From Ruegeria sp. THAF57 (lineage in GTDB: Bacteria; Pseudomonadota; Alphaproteobacteria; Rhodobacterales; Rhodobacteraceae), in contig NZ_CAIWNQ010000001.1 of the NCBI RefSeq assembly GCF_903914075.1, positions 767,469 to 831,468 on the forward strand: DNA of 64,000 nt. Direction: 5' to 3'. Position 1 is the first letter of the stretch, and the number at the start of each line of letters is the position of its first letter. Position numbers and translations under genes: made by a program. The notes beneath the pieces are model-generated. The model worked only from the letters and a program-made list of their open reading frames with translations, was not told the origin of the DNA and did not search any database. This document shows positions 44,231 through 53,806 of the stretch, piece after piece.

Positions 44231-45538
44231 ATGGTCCAAACCGTTGCAGATATGAACAATCTGGAAATGTCCGAAGGGGCCAAGCCGCTTTTGGAAAAGG
44301 TGATCAAGCACATCGCTGAGAACGTCGATCCTATTACCGAAGAATATCATCGGCTTGGTCATGGCCGTGCTGACCGCTGGTCGTATGCGCCCGGTCAGCT
44401 AGAACTGCTGGAAACGGCCAAGCAAAAGGCGCGCGATGCGGGGCTATGGAACTTTTTTCTGCCCAATGCCGAAACCGGCGAGGGTTTGTCGAACCTTGAT
44501 TATGCCTATATCGCCGCCGAGCTGGGCAAAAACCCACTGGCGTCGGAGACTTTGAACTGCTCGGCCCCCGATACCGGCAACATGGAAGTGCTGGAGCGGA
44601 TCGGAACCGAGGAACAAAAGGAAAAATGGCTGAAACCTCTGCTGGCCGGTGAAATTCGGTCGGCCTTTGCAATGACGGAACCGGACAAGGCATCGTCTGA
44701 CGCGCGCAATATCAGCACCCGCGCCGTGCTGGAAAACGGCGAGTGGGTCATCAATGGCGAGAAATATTACATCTCGGGCGCGGGCGATCCGCGCTGCAAG
44801 ATCATGATCGTGATGGTAAAAACCTCGCCCGAGGCTGAGACCTTCCGTCAGCAAAGCCAGATCCTAGTGCCGATGGACACGCCGGGTGTAGAGATCGTCG
44901 GCCCTATGCATGTTTTCGGTCAGGATGACGCTCCGCATGGGCATATGCAGATCCGGTTCACAAATGTGCGCGTCCCTGAAAGCAACATCTTGTGGGGCGA
45001 AGGGCGAGGGTTCGAAATCTCGCAATTGCGGCTTGGGCCGGGGCGGATTCACCATTGTATGCGCTCGATCGGTCAAGCGGAAAGGGCACTGGACTTGATG
45101 ATCGCGCGCGGCATCAGCCGGGAGGCGTTTGGTAGAAAACTTCTGGATCTGGGCAAGAACATGGAAACCCTGTCGCGCATGCGGATCGAGATCGAGGCGA
45201 TGCGCCTGATGGTCCTCAAGGCCGCCAAGGCCATGGACACGATGGGCAATAAAGAGGCGCGCATCTGGGTGTCGATGATCAAGGCGATGGTGCCGGAAAA
45301 GGTCTGTCAGATCATTGATCAGGCCATGCAAATCCACGGCGCTACCGGTATTTCGCAATGGTCGCCCCTGTCCGAGATGTATACCGGCCAGCGCACCCTG
45401 CGTTTTGCTGATGGCCCGGATGAAGTCCACCACGCCGTCGTCGCACGTGCCGAGGTCAAGGATTATTTGGCTTCTAACGAACGTCAAGCAGGTACATCAG
45501 CCGCAACAAAAGGCGGAAGGCAGTTCGACGGACCGTAA
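44231..45538 (+). CDS. ACAD10/ACAD11-type acyl-CoA dehydrogenase
   Basis: 435 residues, longer than classical ACADs. It shows AFAMTEPDKASSDARNI, GAGDPRCKIMIVMVKT, and the C-terminal NKEARIWVSMIKAMVPEKVCQIIDQAMQIHGATGISQWSP with RTLRFADGPDEVHHAV. The RxADGPDEVH ending marks the ACAD10/11 subfamily, whose human members also carry an APH-like kinase domain. Here the kinase is a separate gene (58460-59497). It uses FAD; the substrate may be a phosphorylated 4-hydroxyacyl-CoA. It is in the ligase/HCDH/ECH operon. Confidence 0.9.
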   Translation: MVQTVADMNNLEMSEGAKPLLEKVIKHIAENVDPITEEYHRLGHGRADRWSYAPGQLELLETAKQKARDAGLWNFFLPNAETGEGLSNLDYAYIAAELGKNPLASETLNCSAPDTGNMEVLERIGTEEQKEKWLKPLLAGEIRSAFAMTEPDKASSDARNISTRAVLENGEWVINGEKYYISGAGDPRCKIMIVMVKTSPEAETFRQQSQILVPMDTPGVEIVGPMHVFGQDDAPHGHMQIRFTNVRVPESNILWGEGRGFEISQLRLGPGRIHHCMRSIGQAERALDLMIARGISREAFGRKLLDLGKNMETLSRMRIEIEAMRLMVLKAAKAMDTMGNKEARIWVSMIKAMVPEKVCQIIDQAMQIHGATGISQWSPLSEMYTGQRTLRFADGPDEVHHAVVARAEVKDYLASNERQAGTSAATKGGRQFDGP

Positions 45539-45547
45539 GGAAAAACG

Positions 45548-46321
45548 ATGAGCAACATGTTTGATCTGACCGGGCGTAATGCCCTGCTGACCGGCGCGTC
45601 CCGCGGGATGGGGCTGGAAATGGCAAAAGGGTTGGCACAGCAAGGGGCCAATGTGGTGATCTCGGCGCGAAAGATCGAAGCGCTTGAGGCCGCCACCGCC
45701 GAAATCAACGACGCCGTGGGGCGCGAGGCCGCAAGACCGATGACCTGCAACATCGGCAACAGGCAAGAGGTTGAGGCACTGGTCAAAGCAGCCCGCGAAA
45801 CGGTGGGACCGATCTCGGTCCTGATCGGAAACGCTGGCGTGAACCCGTTCTACGGCTCAATGCGCGACATCACGGACGAAGCCTATGAGAAAACCATGCA
45901 GGCCAACGTCCAGTCGAACCTGTGGCTGGCAAATGCGGTCTTCCCAGATATGGAAGGGCTAGGCGGCGGCTCGATGCTGTTCACCTCGTCCGTAGGCGCG
46001 TTCAAGCCATCTGACAAGCTGGGCACATACAACATCTCGAAACTGGCCCTGATCGCGCTGGTGCGGAACCTGGCGATGGAGATGGGTCCGGCGGGGGTGC
46101 GGGTCAATGCGCTATGCCCCGGTGTCGTCAAGACCGAGTTCGCCCGCGCCCTGTGGGACAATCCCAAAACGGCCGAGTTCTACCTGCGTCAGGTGCCCCT
46201 GCGCCGACTGGGAGAGCCAGAGGATTTCACCGGTATCGCAGCGTTTATGGCCTCTGACGCCAGCCGCTATATCACGGGTCAGGCGCTGACCGTGGATGGC
46301 GGTGCCGTTATGTGGACCTAA
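45548..46321 (+). CDS. Short-chain dehydrogenase/reductase
   Basis: 257 residues. TGASRGMGLEMAKGLAQQGANVVISARK nucleotide site, IGNAGVN, Ser in LFTSSVGAFKP, YNISK as YxxxK, and TGQALTVDGGAVMW at the end. All catalytic residues are present. It begins 9 bp after the ACAD stop and so is in the same operon. Confidence 0.93.
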   Translation: MSNMFDLTGRNALLTGASRGMGLEMAKGLAQQGANVVISARKIEALEAATAEINDAVGREAARPMTCNIGNRQEVEALVKAARETVGPISVLIGNAGVNPFYGSMRDITDEAYEKTMQANVQSNLWLANAVFPDMEGLGGGSMLFTSSVGAFKPSDKLGTYNISKLALIALVRNLAMEMGPAGVRVNALCPGVVKTEFARALWDNPKTAEFYLRQVPLRRLGEPEDFTGIAAFMASDASRYITGQALTVDGGAVMWT

Positions 46322-46331
46322 GGGGACGGCC

Positions 46332-47117
46332 ATGGAAATCGAAGGACAAATCGTTGTCGTAACCGGCGCCGCCAGCGGCATCGGCAAAGCTTTGGCTGCG
46401 GCCTTTGCTGCGGCGGGTGCCAAATCGGTTATTTGCGCCGACCTGAACCTGACCGGCGCGGAAGAAACCGCAAGCCAAATCGGCGGCATCGCAATCAAAG
46501 CAGATGTCTCGAAAGAGGATGACATTGCCGCGCTGATCGACCGAACCGAAACCGAGGTTGGGCCGATCGGTATCTTCTGCTCTAACGCGGGTATCCTCAG
46601 TATCGGTGGGCCTGAAACCGACAACGACATCTGGCAAGGAATGTGGGAGGTCAACGTGATGTCCCACATCTGGGCGGCGCGCCATGTGGTGCCGCGGATG
46701 ATAGAACGCGGGGGTGGCTATCTGCTGAACACCGCTTCGGCTGCAGGACTGCTCAATCAGGTTGGCTCAATGGCTTATGGGGTTACCAAACACGCCGCAG
46801 TCGGGGCTGCCGAATGGCTGGCCTTCACCTATCGCGATCAGGGCATCGGGGTGTCGCTGCTCTGCCCGCAGGCGGTTCGGTCTGAAATGACGCGCGGACA
46901 CGAGGATGGAGTGGCCTCGCAGGACGGTCTGTTAGAAGCCGAACCCGTGGCCGAAGCCTGCCTGCAGGCCATCCGGGACGAAACCTTCCTGATCCTGCCA
47001 CACGCCGAGGTGCTGGGCTATATGCGCAACAAGACCGATAACTACGACAGGTGGTTGGGGGGTATGCGCAAACTCAACCGGTTTTATGGCGCGGCCATGA
47101 CCGGAACGCCGAAGTAA
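46332..47117 (+). CDS. Short-chain dehydrogenase/reductase
   Basis: 261 residues. VTGAASGIGKALAAAFAAAGAKSVICADL, CSNAGI, Ser in NTASAAGLL, YGVTK as YxxxK. AGGGGACGG precedes the ATG at 46332; the longer frame from 46296 overlaps the previous SDR. It is the last gene of the six-gene operon that starts with the ligase and may act on a hydroxyl group of a pathway intermediate. Confidence 0.93.
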   Translation: MEIEGQIVVVTGAASGIGKALAAAFAAAGAKSVICADLNLTGAEETASQIGGIAIKADVSKEDDIAALIDRTETEVGPIGIFCSNAGILSIGGPETDNDIWQGMWEVNVMSHIWAARHVVPRMIERGGGYLLNTASAAGLLNQVGSMAYGVTKHAAVGAAEWLAFTYRDQGIGVSLLCPQAVRSEMTRGHEDGVASQDGLLEAEPVAEACLQAIRDETFLILPHAEVLGYMRNKTDNYDRWLGGMRKLNRFYGAAMTGTPK

Positions 47118-47159
47118 AACACCCAGTTTAGCCTGCGCGATCGACAAAGAGGACGCTGG

Positions 47160-48173
47160 TCACAGGTCATAAACCCTGCGGGCTGTGCCGCTGAACAGCG
47201 CGGCCTTTTCCTCTTCCCCGTAGTTCTCCGCAATCTTCTTGAGGCCGTTCCACAACACCGGATAGCTGATCGAGATACGGTCAACGGGGAAGTTGCTTTC
47301 GAACATGCAGCGCCGGGCCCCGAAACAAGCGATCATGTGGTGATACCAGGGGGCCATGACGTCGGCAAATTCATCCGAACCCGGTGGCTGGCTGCGATCA
47401 TGCCAGCCCCACCCATTATCTGGCATGGCCATGCCGCCCAGCTTGGCAACCACATTGGGACATTCCGCAAGAGCTGCGATGTCATCTTTCCATTGGCCAA
47501 AAATGCTGTTGCGTTGTCCAGAAAACCGCCCCACATCCAAAGGCGTAGAAAGGTGATCCAGAACCAGTGTGGTACCCGGCACCGCACGGGCCAGATCCGT
47601 AAAGGCGGGCAGTTGGTGATGATACTGCCACGTGTCATAAGTCAGCCCCCGCGCACCCAGGCGCGCCACGCCCCTGCGAAAATCCGGGTCCGAATATAGG
47701 TCTTTCGGCCCCCGACCCGGCAGGAACAATTGTTCAGGCTCGGCATCTCGGGCTCCGGCGTGGCGGATCCCCTTGAACAACGCCTGCCCCGCAGCGACAT
47801 GAGCATCCAGAACGGCGTCCAGATCCGGGTTCCGCAGATCGGCAAAACCGACAATACCAGCCAGACGCGCCGGGCCGGTATGGGCGCGGGCCAATGCCGC
47901 GACCTGCCGGGTTTCGCCTACCGGGGCAAGCGGGTCTGACGATGTTGGATCATAGTACGAACGGCATTCCATATAGACCGTTTCAACCACGTTATGCCCG
48001 CTTGAAGTATCGGCCTGCAGCTCGGCCATATCATAGACATACCCATACCGCACCCACAGATGATGATGCGGATCGACGATTTCGCGCTCCGGGTCGATGA
48101 TGTCTTCGGTGGTTTGCGCCAGCCAATCGTCACGCGCGGCCATGCGGGGAATCCAAGCTTGGTCGACTTTCAT
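47160..48173 (-). CDS. Amidohydrolase 2 family (metal-dependent TIM-barrel hydrolase)
   Basis: 337 residues. IVDPHHHLWVRYG near the N-terminus is the family metal-binding His region, LVLDHLSTPLDVGRF follows, and CMFESNFPVDRISISY near the C-terminus has the Asp. The family includes lactonases and 2-pyrone-4,6-dicarboxylate hydrolases, so a lactone or cyclic substrate is likely. AAGGAGGC precedes the start. It is the last gene of the leftward cluster, 110 bp after acetoacetyl-CoA synthetase. Confidence 0.88.
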   Translation of the reverse strand: MKVDQAWIPRMAARDDWLAQTTEDIIDPEREIVDPHHHLWVRYGYVYDMAELQADTSSGHNVVETVYMECRSYYDPTSSDPLAPVGETRQVAALARAHTGPARLAGIVGFADLRNPDLDAVLDAHVAAGQALFKGIRHAGARDAEPEQLFLPGRGPKDLYSDPDFRRGVARLGARGLTYDTWQYHHQLPAFTDLARAVPGTTLVLDHLSTPLDVGRFSGQRNSIFGQWKDDIAALAECPNVVAKLGGMAMPDNGWGWHDRSQPPGSDEFADVMAPWYHHMIACFGARRCMFESNFPVDRISISYPVLWNGLKKIAENYGEEEKAALFSGTARRVYDL

Positions 48174-48283
48174 CACGCCTCCTTAGTTGCGTAATATTCT
48201 CGTTCTTCATTACAGGGCGGAAAAAGGTCGTGTTGGCGCCAAATCGCAGGGGCTGGACGCTAGGCAAAACCTATTTGGCAAAA

Positions 48284-50263
48284 TCACCCCTGCACCAGAT
48301 CCCCCTCGCGCAATTTGGTGTAATCTACAAAAAAGTTGAAACTGTCAGGGTTCGACATGGAATCCCGATTGACCACATGAGCCGGATCACCGCCCAAGAG
48401 CAATTTTTTTACCGGAACTTCCAGCTTCTTGCCCGACAAGGTACGCGGCACCTCGGTGATTTGAATGATTTCGTTGGGGACAAAGCGCGCGGAGACTGCG
48501 CTGCGGATTGCACCATTGATCTTGTCCTTCATAGAGTCGTCCAACGTCAGACCTTCGGCCAGAACCACGAACAGTGGCATGAAACTGTCGCGGCCCAGAA
48601 ACTCAAGATCGACCACCAGTGAGTCCATCACCTCGGCCAACCCCTCAACGGCCTGATAAATCTCGGACGAGCCCAGCCGCAGCCCCTTGCGGTTAATGGT
48701 GGCGTCCGAACGGCCATAGATTACCGAGGCGCCCTCGGGCGTGATCTCGATCCAGTCGCCGTGCCGCCAGATGCCGGGATAAGTGTCGAAATAACTGTCA
48801 TGCAGGCGCGATCCGTCCTCATCCCCCCAGAAATACAGGGGCATTGAAGGTAGCGGTTCAGTGCATACCAGTTCACCAACAGTGTCGAACACCTCATTTC
48901 CGGCCTCGTCGAAGGCGCGCACTGCATTGCCCAGCATTCGGCACTGCATTTCACCTGCGCGCACGGGTAGCATCGGGTTGCCGCCAACAAAAGCGCTGGC
49001 GATATCGGTCCCACCCGAGATCGGTGCCAGCCACAGATCAGATTTCACGTTGCCGTAAATCCAGTCATAGCCATCCGCACTCAGCGGTGATCCGGTCGAT
49101 CCCAGACCCTTGAGCGCGGACAGGTCCAGATCGGCAGGGCGTATGCCTGCCTTTAGGCAAGCCTCGTAAAACGCAGCCCCCGCTCCCAGAAACGTCAGCC
49201 GGTTCCGGGCGGCAAAACGCCAAAAGGCCATCATGTCCGGATGATTGGGCGCAGCATCGAACAACGCGGCTGTCGCCCCTTGGCCCAGTGCCGATAGCTG
49301 TGTGTTCCACATGATCCAGCCAGATGACGTCATCCACGCATAACTGTCGGTTTGCGTCAGGTTCTGGTGCAGGCTGCGCTTTGCGCTTTCAAGCAACACG
49401 CCGCCATGACCATGCACGATGGGTTTGGGATTCCCCGTCGTGCCCGAGGAATAGACGATCCACAGCGGATGATCGAAGGGGACGGGCGTGCTTTGGTACG
49501 TCGCATCGCCCCGTGTCAGCGGGCCGAAAGCGTGCGCATCATCGGGAACCTCGCCTGCGACGGGCACCCAAAGTGTGTGCTGCACCGAAGGCAACCCAGA
49601 GCGGATTTCTTGCAGCAGGGAGCGGCGGTCAATTTCTTTCCCCGCATGGGTATAGCCGTCCTGCACGATCAACACCTTGGGTTCGATCTGTCGGAACCTG
49701 TCCAGAATGGCAACACGCCCCATGTCGGGCGCGCAAAGCGACCAGATCGCGCCCAGACTGGCCGCTGCAAGGCAGGCAATAAGCGCCGTTTCAGTGTTGG
49801 GTAGGACGGCGACCACGCGATCACCCTGCCCCACCCCCATCTGTCGCAGCTTCGCGGCCAGATTCGCCACGCGATCACGCAGCTCGGCCCATGTCAGTGA
49901 CGCCACCCCAAAGGTCTCGGATTCAATGATCAGCGCAGTCGCGTCGGGCTGAGCCTCTGCCCACCGCAATACCTGATCGCTGTAGTTCAGCATCGTGCCC
50001 GGGCACCAGACCGCGCCGGGCATCTTCCGTTCGGCCAGGAAAATCGTGGGTTCCACACTGGCACGAAGATCGAAGAATTCCCAAACGGCAGACCAGAACC
50101 CTTCAAGATCCGTGACACTCCAATCCCAGAGCGCGGGGTAATCGGCAAATACCAAACCCCGTTCGGCCCCAAGCCAGCGAATGAACCCGGCCATGGGGGT
50201 AGCCTGCGCCTGTTCCGGTGTTGGTTGCCACAGGATCGGACGGCCAGTGTTTTGCCCAGTCAT
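48284..50263 (-). CDS. Acetoacetate-CoA ligase
   Basis: 659 residues, the normal length of acetoacetyl-CoA synthetases. N-terminal GFIRWLGAERGLVFADYPALWDWSVTDLEGFW is the family-specific region; ANL motif YSSGTTGNPKPIVHGHGG; C-terminal RTLSGKKLEVPVKKLLLG with the catalytic Lys. It activates acetoacetate to acetoacetyl-CoA for thiolysis. The start overlaps the serine hydrolase stop by 4 bp. Confidence 0.94.
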   Translation of the reverse strand: MTGQNTGRPILWQPTPEQAQATPMAGFIRWLGAERGLVFADYPALWDWSVTDLEGFWSAVWEFFDLRASVEPTIFLAERKMPGAVWCPGTMLNYSDQVLRWAEAQPDATALIIESETFGVASLTWAELRDRVANLAAKLRQMGVGQGDRVVAVLPNTETALIACLAAASLGAIWSLCAPDMGRVAILDRFRQIEPKVLIVQDGYTHAGKEIDRRSLLQEIRSGLPSVQHTLWVPVAGEVPDDAHAFGPLTRGDATYQSTPVPFDHPLWIVYSSGTTGNPKPIVHGHGGVLLESAKRSLHQNLTQTDSYAWMTSSGWIMWNTQLSALGQGATAALFDAAPNHPDMMAFWRFAARNRLTFLGAGAAFYEACLKAGIRPADLDLSALKGLGSTGSPLSADGYDWIYGNVKSDLWLAPISGGTDIASAFVGGNPMLPVRAGEMQCRMLGNAVRAFDEAGNEVFDTVGELVCTEPLPSMPLYFWGDEDGSRLHDSYFDTYPGIWRHGDWIEITPEGASVIYGRSDATINRKGLRLGSSEIYQAVEGLAEVMDSLVVDLEFLGRDSFMPLFVVLAEGLTLDDSMKDKINGAIRSAVSARFVPNEIIQITEVPRTLSGKKLEVPVKKLLLGGDPAHVVNRDSMSNPDSFNFFVDYTKLREGDLVQG

Positions 50264-51480
50264 TCGATCAAAGCTCCGTGGATCAGGGCGCGCAATTGCG
50301 CACGCGATGGATAGGATGAACTAGGCGAAAGTTGGGTAAAGAACACAACGCTCATCTGATGCACCGGGTCGACCCAGAACGCGGTCGAGGCCATGCCGCC
50401 CCAGGCAAAATCCCCGACACTGCCGGGCACGCCCACCCGACCGGGGTTCAGCGTCACAGACCCGCCGATGCCAAAACCGGTGCCGACCATAGGCTGTTCA
50501 GCAAAACTGGGGATGCCCATCTCGGCAATATCGCCCTTCAGATGGTTCGACATCATGAAGGCCAGCGTCTTGGTCGATAGAATACGATGATCGCCTGCGT
50601 CGCCGCCACGCCGCAGCATCTCGGTAAATTTCATATAGTCGTCGATGGTGCCAACCAATCCGCCGCCGCCCGAACGTTGCTTGGTGGTGTGATAGGACGA
50701 GGTTTTGCGATCATCGGCTAAACGCAGAGTATCCCCTCCGTCTTTAGCCGCATTCAGCGCCATCGGATCATCGAGCGGCGTATAGAGATTGGCAAACCGG
50801 TCACCCGCATCCGCAGGCACATTGAACGCGGTTTCCGTCATGTCAAGTGGCTGGAAAATCTCTTCATCAAAGAACTGGTCCAGTGTCTTGCCCGAAACGA
50901 CTTCGACCACCCGACCTGCAATGTCGATGCCAACCGAATACATCCAGCGAGCGCCGGGCTGAAACGCCAGTGGTAGTGCCGCGACCTTATCAGCCACCTC
51001 GGCCAAAGTGCCGCGTTTGGGGGTGAAGTCCAGCCTTTGATCCGCCATCGCCTCGGCCACCAGACCGGGGTTGAAAGAATAGCTGAGACCGCTGGTATGG
51101 GTCAGCAATTGCTGCAAGGTCGGCGTAGAAGCCGGTTCCGTCTGATCCAAACGAATGGCACCCGGGATCAGCGCCTGCATCTGCGCGAAACCGGGGATAA
51201 ACTCGGACACCGGCGCGCCCAAGTGGATCAGGCCCCGTTCCACCAGCGTCATCAGCGCCACAGACGTGACCGGTTTGGTCATGGAATAGATGCGCGCAAT
51301 GGTTTCACGGGTAAAGGGCAGGTCCTCTTCGATGTTGCGCAGGCCACAATCGGCATAGAACACCTCGGTCCCGTTGCGCCTGACCAGGACCGAGGCCCCG
51401 GGGTATTTGCGCGCCTCAATATAGCTTTGCATCCAGGGCCGGATACGCTCCAGCCGTGCCAAGTCGAACCCTTCGCTCAT
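50260..51480 (-). CDS. Beta-lactamase-fold serine hydrolase (esterase type)
   Basis: 406 residues of the class C/EstB-like family. The SxxK motif is SMTK at 66-69, and HTSGLSYSFN is the second-motif region. It has no signal peptide and so is cytosolic, more like an esterase or lactone hydrolase than a drug-resistance enzyme. It lies between a crotonase and AacS in the same operon (4-bp overlaps at each end), consistent with opening an ester or lactone of the pathway. Confidence 0.88.
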   Translation of the reverse strand: MSEGFDLARLERIRPWMQSYIEARKYPGASVLVRRNGTEVFYADCGLRNIEEDLPFTRETIARIYSMTKPVTSVALMTLVERGLIHLGAPVSEFIPGFAQMQALIPGAIRLDQTEPASTPTLQQLLTHTSGLSYSFNPGLVAEAMADQRLDFTPKRGTLAEVADKVAALPLAFQPGARWMYSVGIDIAGRVVEVVSGKTLDQFFDEEIFQPLDMTETAFNVPADAGDRFANLYTPLDDPMALNAAKDGGDTLRLADDRKTSSYHTTKQRSGGGGLVGTIDDYMKFTEMLRRGGDAGDHRILSTKTLAFMMSNHLKGDIAEMGIPSFAEQPMVGTGFGIGGSVTLNPGRVGVPGSVGDFAWGGMASTAFWVDPVHQMSVVFFTQLSPSSSYPSRAQLRALIHGALIE

Positions 51481-52226
51481 GCCAGCATCCTATGCATAGC
51501 GTCGCGGGTTTCTTCGTTGAACCAAGACCGGTCCGTATCGCCCGCCAACCGTTTCATTTCAGCCTCGATTACTTCGATTGCCGGGGCGCGAAGCTGCCGC
51601 TTGACCCGGCCATAAGTCAGGGCGGGCAAGCTGGCCAACTCTTGCGCCTTGCTTTGCGCGGCATCCAACAGGGTTTCAGCCTCGACCAGTTCATCCACGA
51701 TCCCCTGCGCTGCGGCCTCTTCCGCGCGGATCGGCTGGCCGGTCAGAAGGAACCGCCGCAGCGTGTTGGGTTCCAGCGTTGCGCGCGCGATCTCAAGCGG
51801 GCCAATGGGCAGGTCAGCACCCACGCGGATTTCGGCCAGACCAAAACTGGCCTTCGGACCAGCCACACGCCAATCAGCTGCTAGTACAAAGAAAAACCCA
51901 CCGGCGATGGCTGCCCCGTTCACGGCCGCAACAAGCGGTTTCGGAAAACAGAACTGGGTGAGGAATGCATGATTCAACGCATCCACCAGACCGTTTTGCG
52001 CCTCGCGATCCAAATCCATGGCGCCCTTTAGATCCAAACCGGCGGAAAAAACCTTGCATGCGCTTTCCAGAACCACCGCGCGCACATCCTCGCGCGCTGC
52101 AAATTCGTTTAGCGCATCGACAAAGCCGTACAGAAAATCAGGGTCCAGAGCGTTCACCGGCCCGCGCGCCAACGTCAACGCCATCACGCCGCCACCCAAA
52201 TCGCGACTTTGCAAAAATTCGGTCAT
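51477..52226 (-). CDS. Enoyl-CoA hydratase/isomerase family protein
   Basis: 249 residues. Oxyanion-hole segment FSAGLDLKGAMDLDRE, then NGAAIAGGFFFVLAADWRVAGPKASFGLAEIRVGADLPIG. The longer frame from 52301 has no ribosome-binding site; GGGGGGAAG directly precedes the ATG at 52226. First gene of the operon crotonase/serine hydrolase/AacS/amidohydrolase, 124 bp after LivF. Confidence 0.9.
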   Translation of the reverse strand: MTEFLQSRDLGGGVMALTLARGPVNALDPDFLYGFVDALNEFAAREDVRAVVLESACKVFSAGLDLKGAMDLDREAQNGLVDALNHAFLTQFCFPKPLVAAVNGAAIAGGFFFVLAADWRVAGPKASFGLAEIRVGADLPIGPLEIARATLEPNTLRRFLLTGQPIRAEEAAAQGIVDELVEAETLLDAAQSKAQELASLPALTYGRVKRQLRAPAIEVIEAEMKRLAGDTDRSWFNEETRDAMHRMLA

Positions 52227-52349
52227 CTTCCCCCCTTCAACGGGATCATCATCCCGATCAGCCAACCGGCAAAGGACCTCTGCCCCGTAACCAACGCACA
52301 AAAAGAGGGCTACAAACGCCCCCTTTTGCTGCCTTGCGGCGTGACGCGC

Positions 52350-53051
52350 TCAGACCTCCAGCCATTCCTTGCGGATATCGTCGCGCTGCTTCAACTCTTG
52401 CGGCGTCCCTTCGAATACCACGTGGCCGTGGCCCATCACGTAAACCCGGTTGGCAATATCCAAAGCGATGTCCAGCTTCTGTTCCACCAACAAGGTCGAG
52501 ATACCGCGCCCAGCGATTTCCTGCAGCAGTTCGGCCACGCGTTGCACCATCTGCGGCGATAGCCCCTCGGTCGGTTCGTCGATCATCACCAGATCGGGGT
52601 CGCCCATCAAGGTCCGGCACATGGTCAGCATCTGCTGTTCTCCGCCGGACAAAACGCTGGCCTCAACGTCGGCGCGGTTGTCGAGATTTTCAAACATGTC
52701 GAACATGTTCTGCATCGACCAGCGACCTTCACCGTCCTTCTGGCCGGGTTTCAGCCCAAGGATCAGGTTTTGCCGCGTGGTAAGACCGGGAAAGATATCC
52801 CGGTTTTCAGGCACATACCCGATGCCCAGATTGGCGATCTCGTAGGCTTTTTTGCCGGCGATCTCCTGCCCTTTGAACCGGACAGAACCATTTGGTTCGA
52901 CATCGCCCATCACCGCCTTGCAGGTTGTGGACCGCCCGACCCCGTTGCGCCCCAGCAGGGCCACGATCTCACCCTCGGCGATGTTCAGATTCACACCCTG
53001 AAGGATGTGGCTTTTGCCATAGTAGGCGTGCATATCCCTGACTTCGAGCAT
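52350..53051 (-). CDS. livF: Branched-chain amino acid-type ABC transporter ATP-binding protein
   Basis: 233 residues: GRNGVGRSTTCKAVMG Walker A, LSGGEQQMLTMCRTLMGDPDLVMIDEPTEGLSP signature and Walker B. The Walker A GRNGVGRST has Arg where Lys is usual (GxxGxGKST), a noteworthy change at the phosphate-binding Lys. It belongs to the LivF family; it overlaps LivG by 1 bp. The substrate may be an acid of the surrounding pathway rather than an amino acid. Confidence 0.92.
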   Translation of the reverse strand: MLEVRDMHAYYGKSHILQGVNLNIAEGEIVALLGRNGVGRSTTCKAVMGDVEPNGSVRFKGQEIAGKKAYEIANLGIGYVPENRDIFPGLTTRQNLILGLKPGQKDGEGRWSMQNMFDMFENLDNRADVEASVLSGGEQQMLTMCRTLMGDPDLVMIDEPTEGLSPQMVQRVAELLQEIAGRGISTLLVEQKLDIALDIANRVYVMGHGHVVFEGTPQELKQRDDIRKEWLEV

Positions 53052-53806
53052 CAGTGATCCTCCATCGCGGTGCCCAGATAAGCTTCTTGAACTCGGGGAT
53101 TGCCGCGCACCTCTTCGGGGGTGCCGGTAGCGATGATCTCACCGTAAACCAGAACCGAGATACGGTCGGCCAGACCAAAGACCACACCCATGTCATGTTC
53201 CACCATCATCAGCGTCTTGTTTTCGGTCACCTGACGGATCAGTTCGACGATATAGTCGGTCTCCGAATGGCTCATGCCTGCGGTGGGTTCGTCCAGCATG
53301 ATGACATCCGCCCCGCCCGCGATTGTGATCCCGATCTCCAGCGCGCGCTGCTCGGCATAAGACAGAACCCCTGCTGGCAAATCCCGGCGGCTGGTCAGGT
53401 TGATCTGCGCAAGGATTTCATCGGCTGCGTCGGTTAGATCCTGTTTGCGCGACACAAGCGTCCAGAAGGAATACTTGTACCCCCGCGTCCACAGCAACGC
53501 GCAGCGGATATTCTCGAACACCGACATGTTGGGAAAGATGTTGGTGATCTGGAACGACCGGCTGAGCCCAAGCCGGTTGATCTGGAACGGAGCTTTGCCC
53601 CGCAGATCCTGCCCATGCAATTGCACAGTGCCTGCAGTCTGGGCAAAGCGCCCGGTGATCAGGTTGTACAAGGTGGATTTTCCAGCCCCGTTCGGCCCGA
53701 TCACGGCATGGCGTTCGCCCTTACGTACGCTTAGATCAACGCCCCGGATGATCTCGGTCTGACCAAAGCTTTTCCTCAGATTGGTGATTTCAAGAGCAGA
53801 CGTCAT
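53051..53806 (-). CDS. livG: Branched-chain amino acid-type ABC transporter ATP-binding protein
   Basis: 251 residues: Walker A GPNGAGKST, signature LSYAEQRALEIGI, Walker B ADVIMLDEPTAGMSH, and the LivG C-terminal GEIIATGTPEEVRGNPRVQEAYLGT. It pairs with LivF. Its start overlaps the LivM stop by 4 bp. Confidence 0.94.
   Translation of the reverse strand: MTSALEITNLRKSFGQTEIIRGVDLSVRKGERHAVIGPNGAGKSTLYNLITGRFAQTAGTVQLHGQDLRGKAPFQINRLGLSRSFQITNIFPNMSVFENIRCALLWTRGYKYSFWTLVSRKQDLTDAADEILAQINLTSRRDLPAGVLSYAEQRALEIGITIAGGADVIMLDEPTAGMSHSETDYIVELIRQVTENKTLMMVEHDMGVVFGLADRISVLVYGEIIATGTPEEVRGNPRVQEAYLGTAMEDH

Noticed and set aside
48061..48074. Possible fifth ATGATG operator.
   Set aside because: The sequence ATGATGCGGATCGA lacks the final T-C-A-T and lies inside the amidohydrolase gene.
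50260..51480. Antibiotic-resistance beta-lactamase.
   Set aside because: No signal peptide, embedded in a catabolic operon and of the esterase-like class C branch.
40418..52226. Acyclic terpene (Atu) or leucine (Liu) catabolism.
   Set aside because: No biotin-dependent geranoyl- or methylcrotonoyl-CoA carboxylase and no HMG-CoA lyase in the window, although AacS and ACADs are present.
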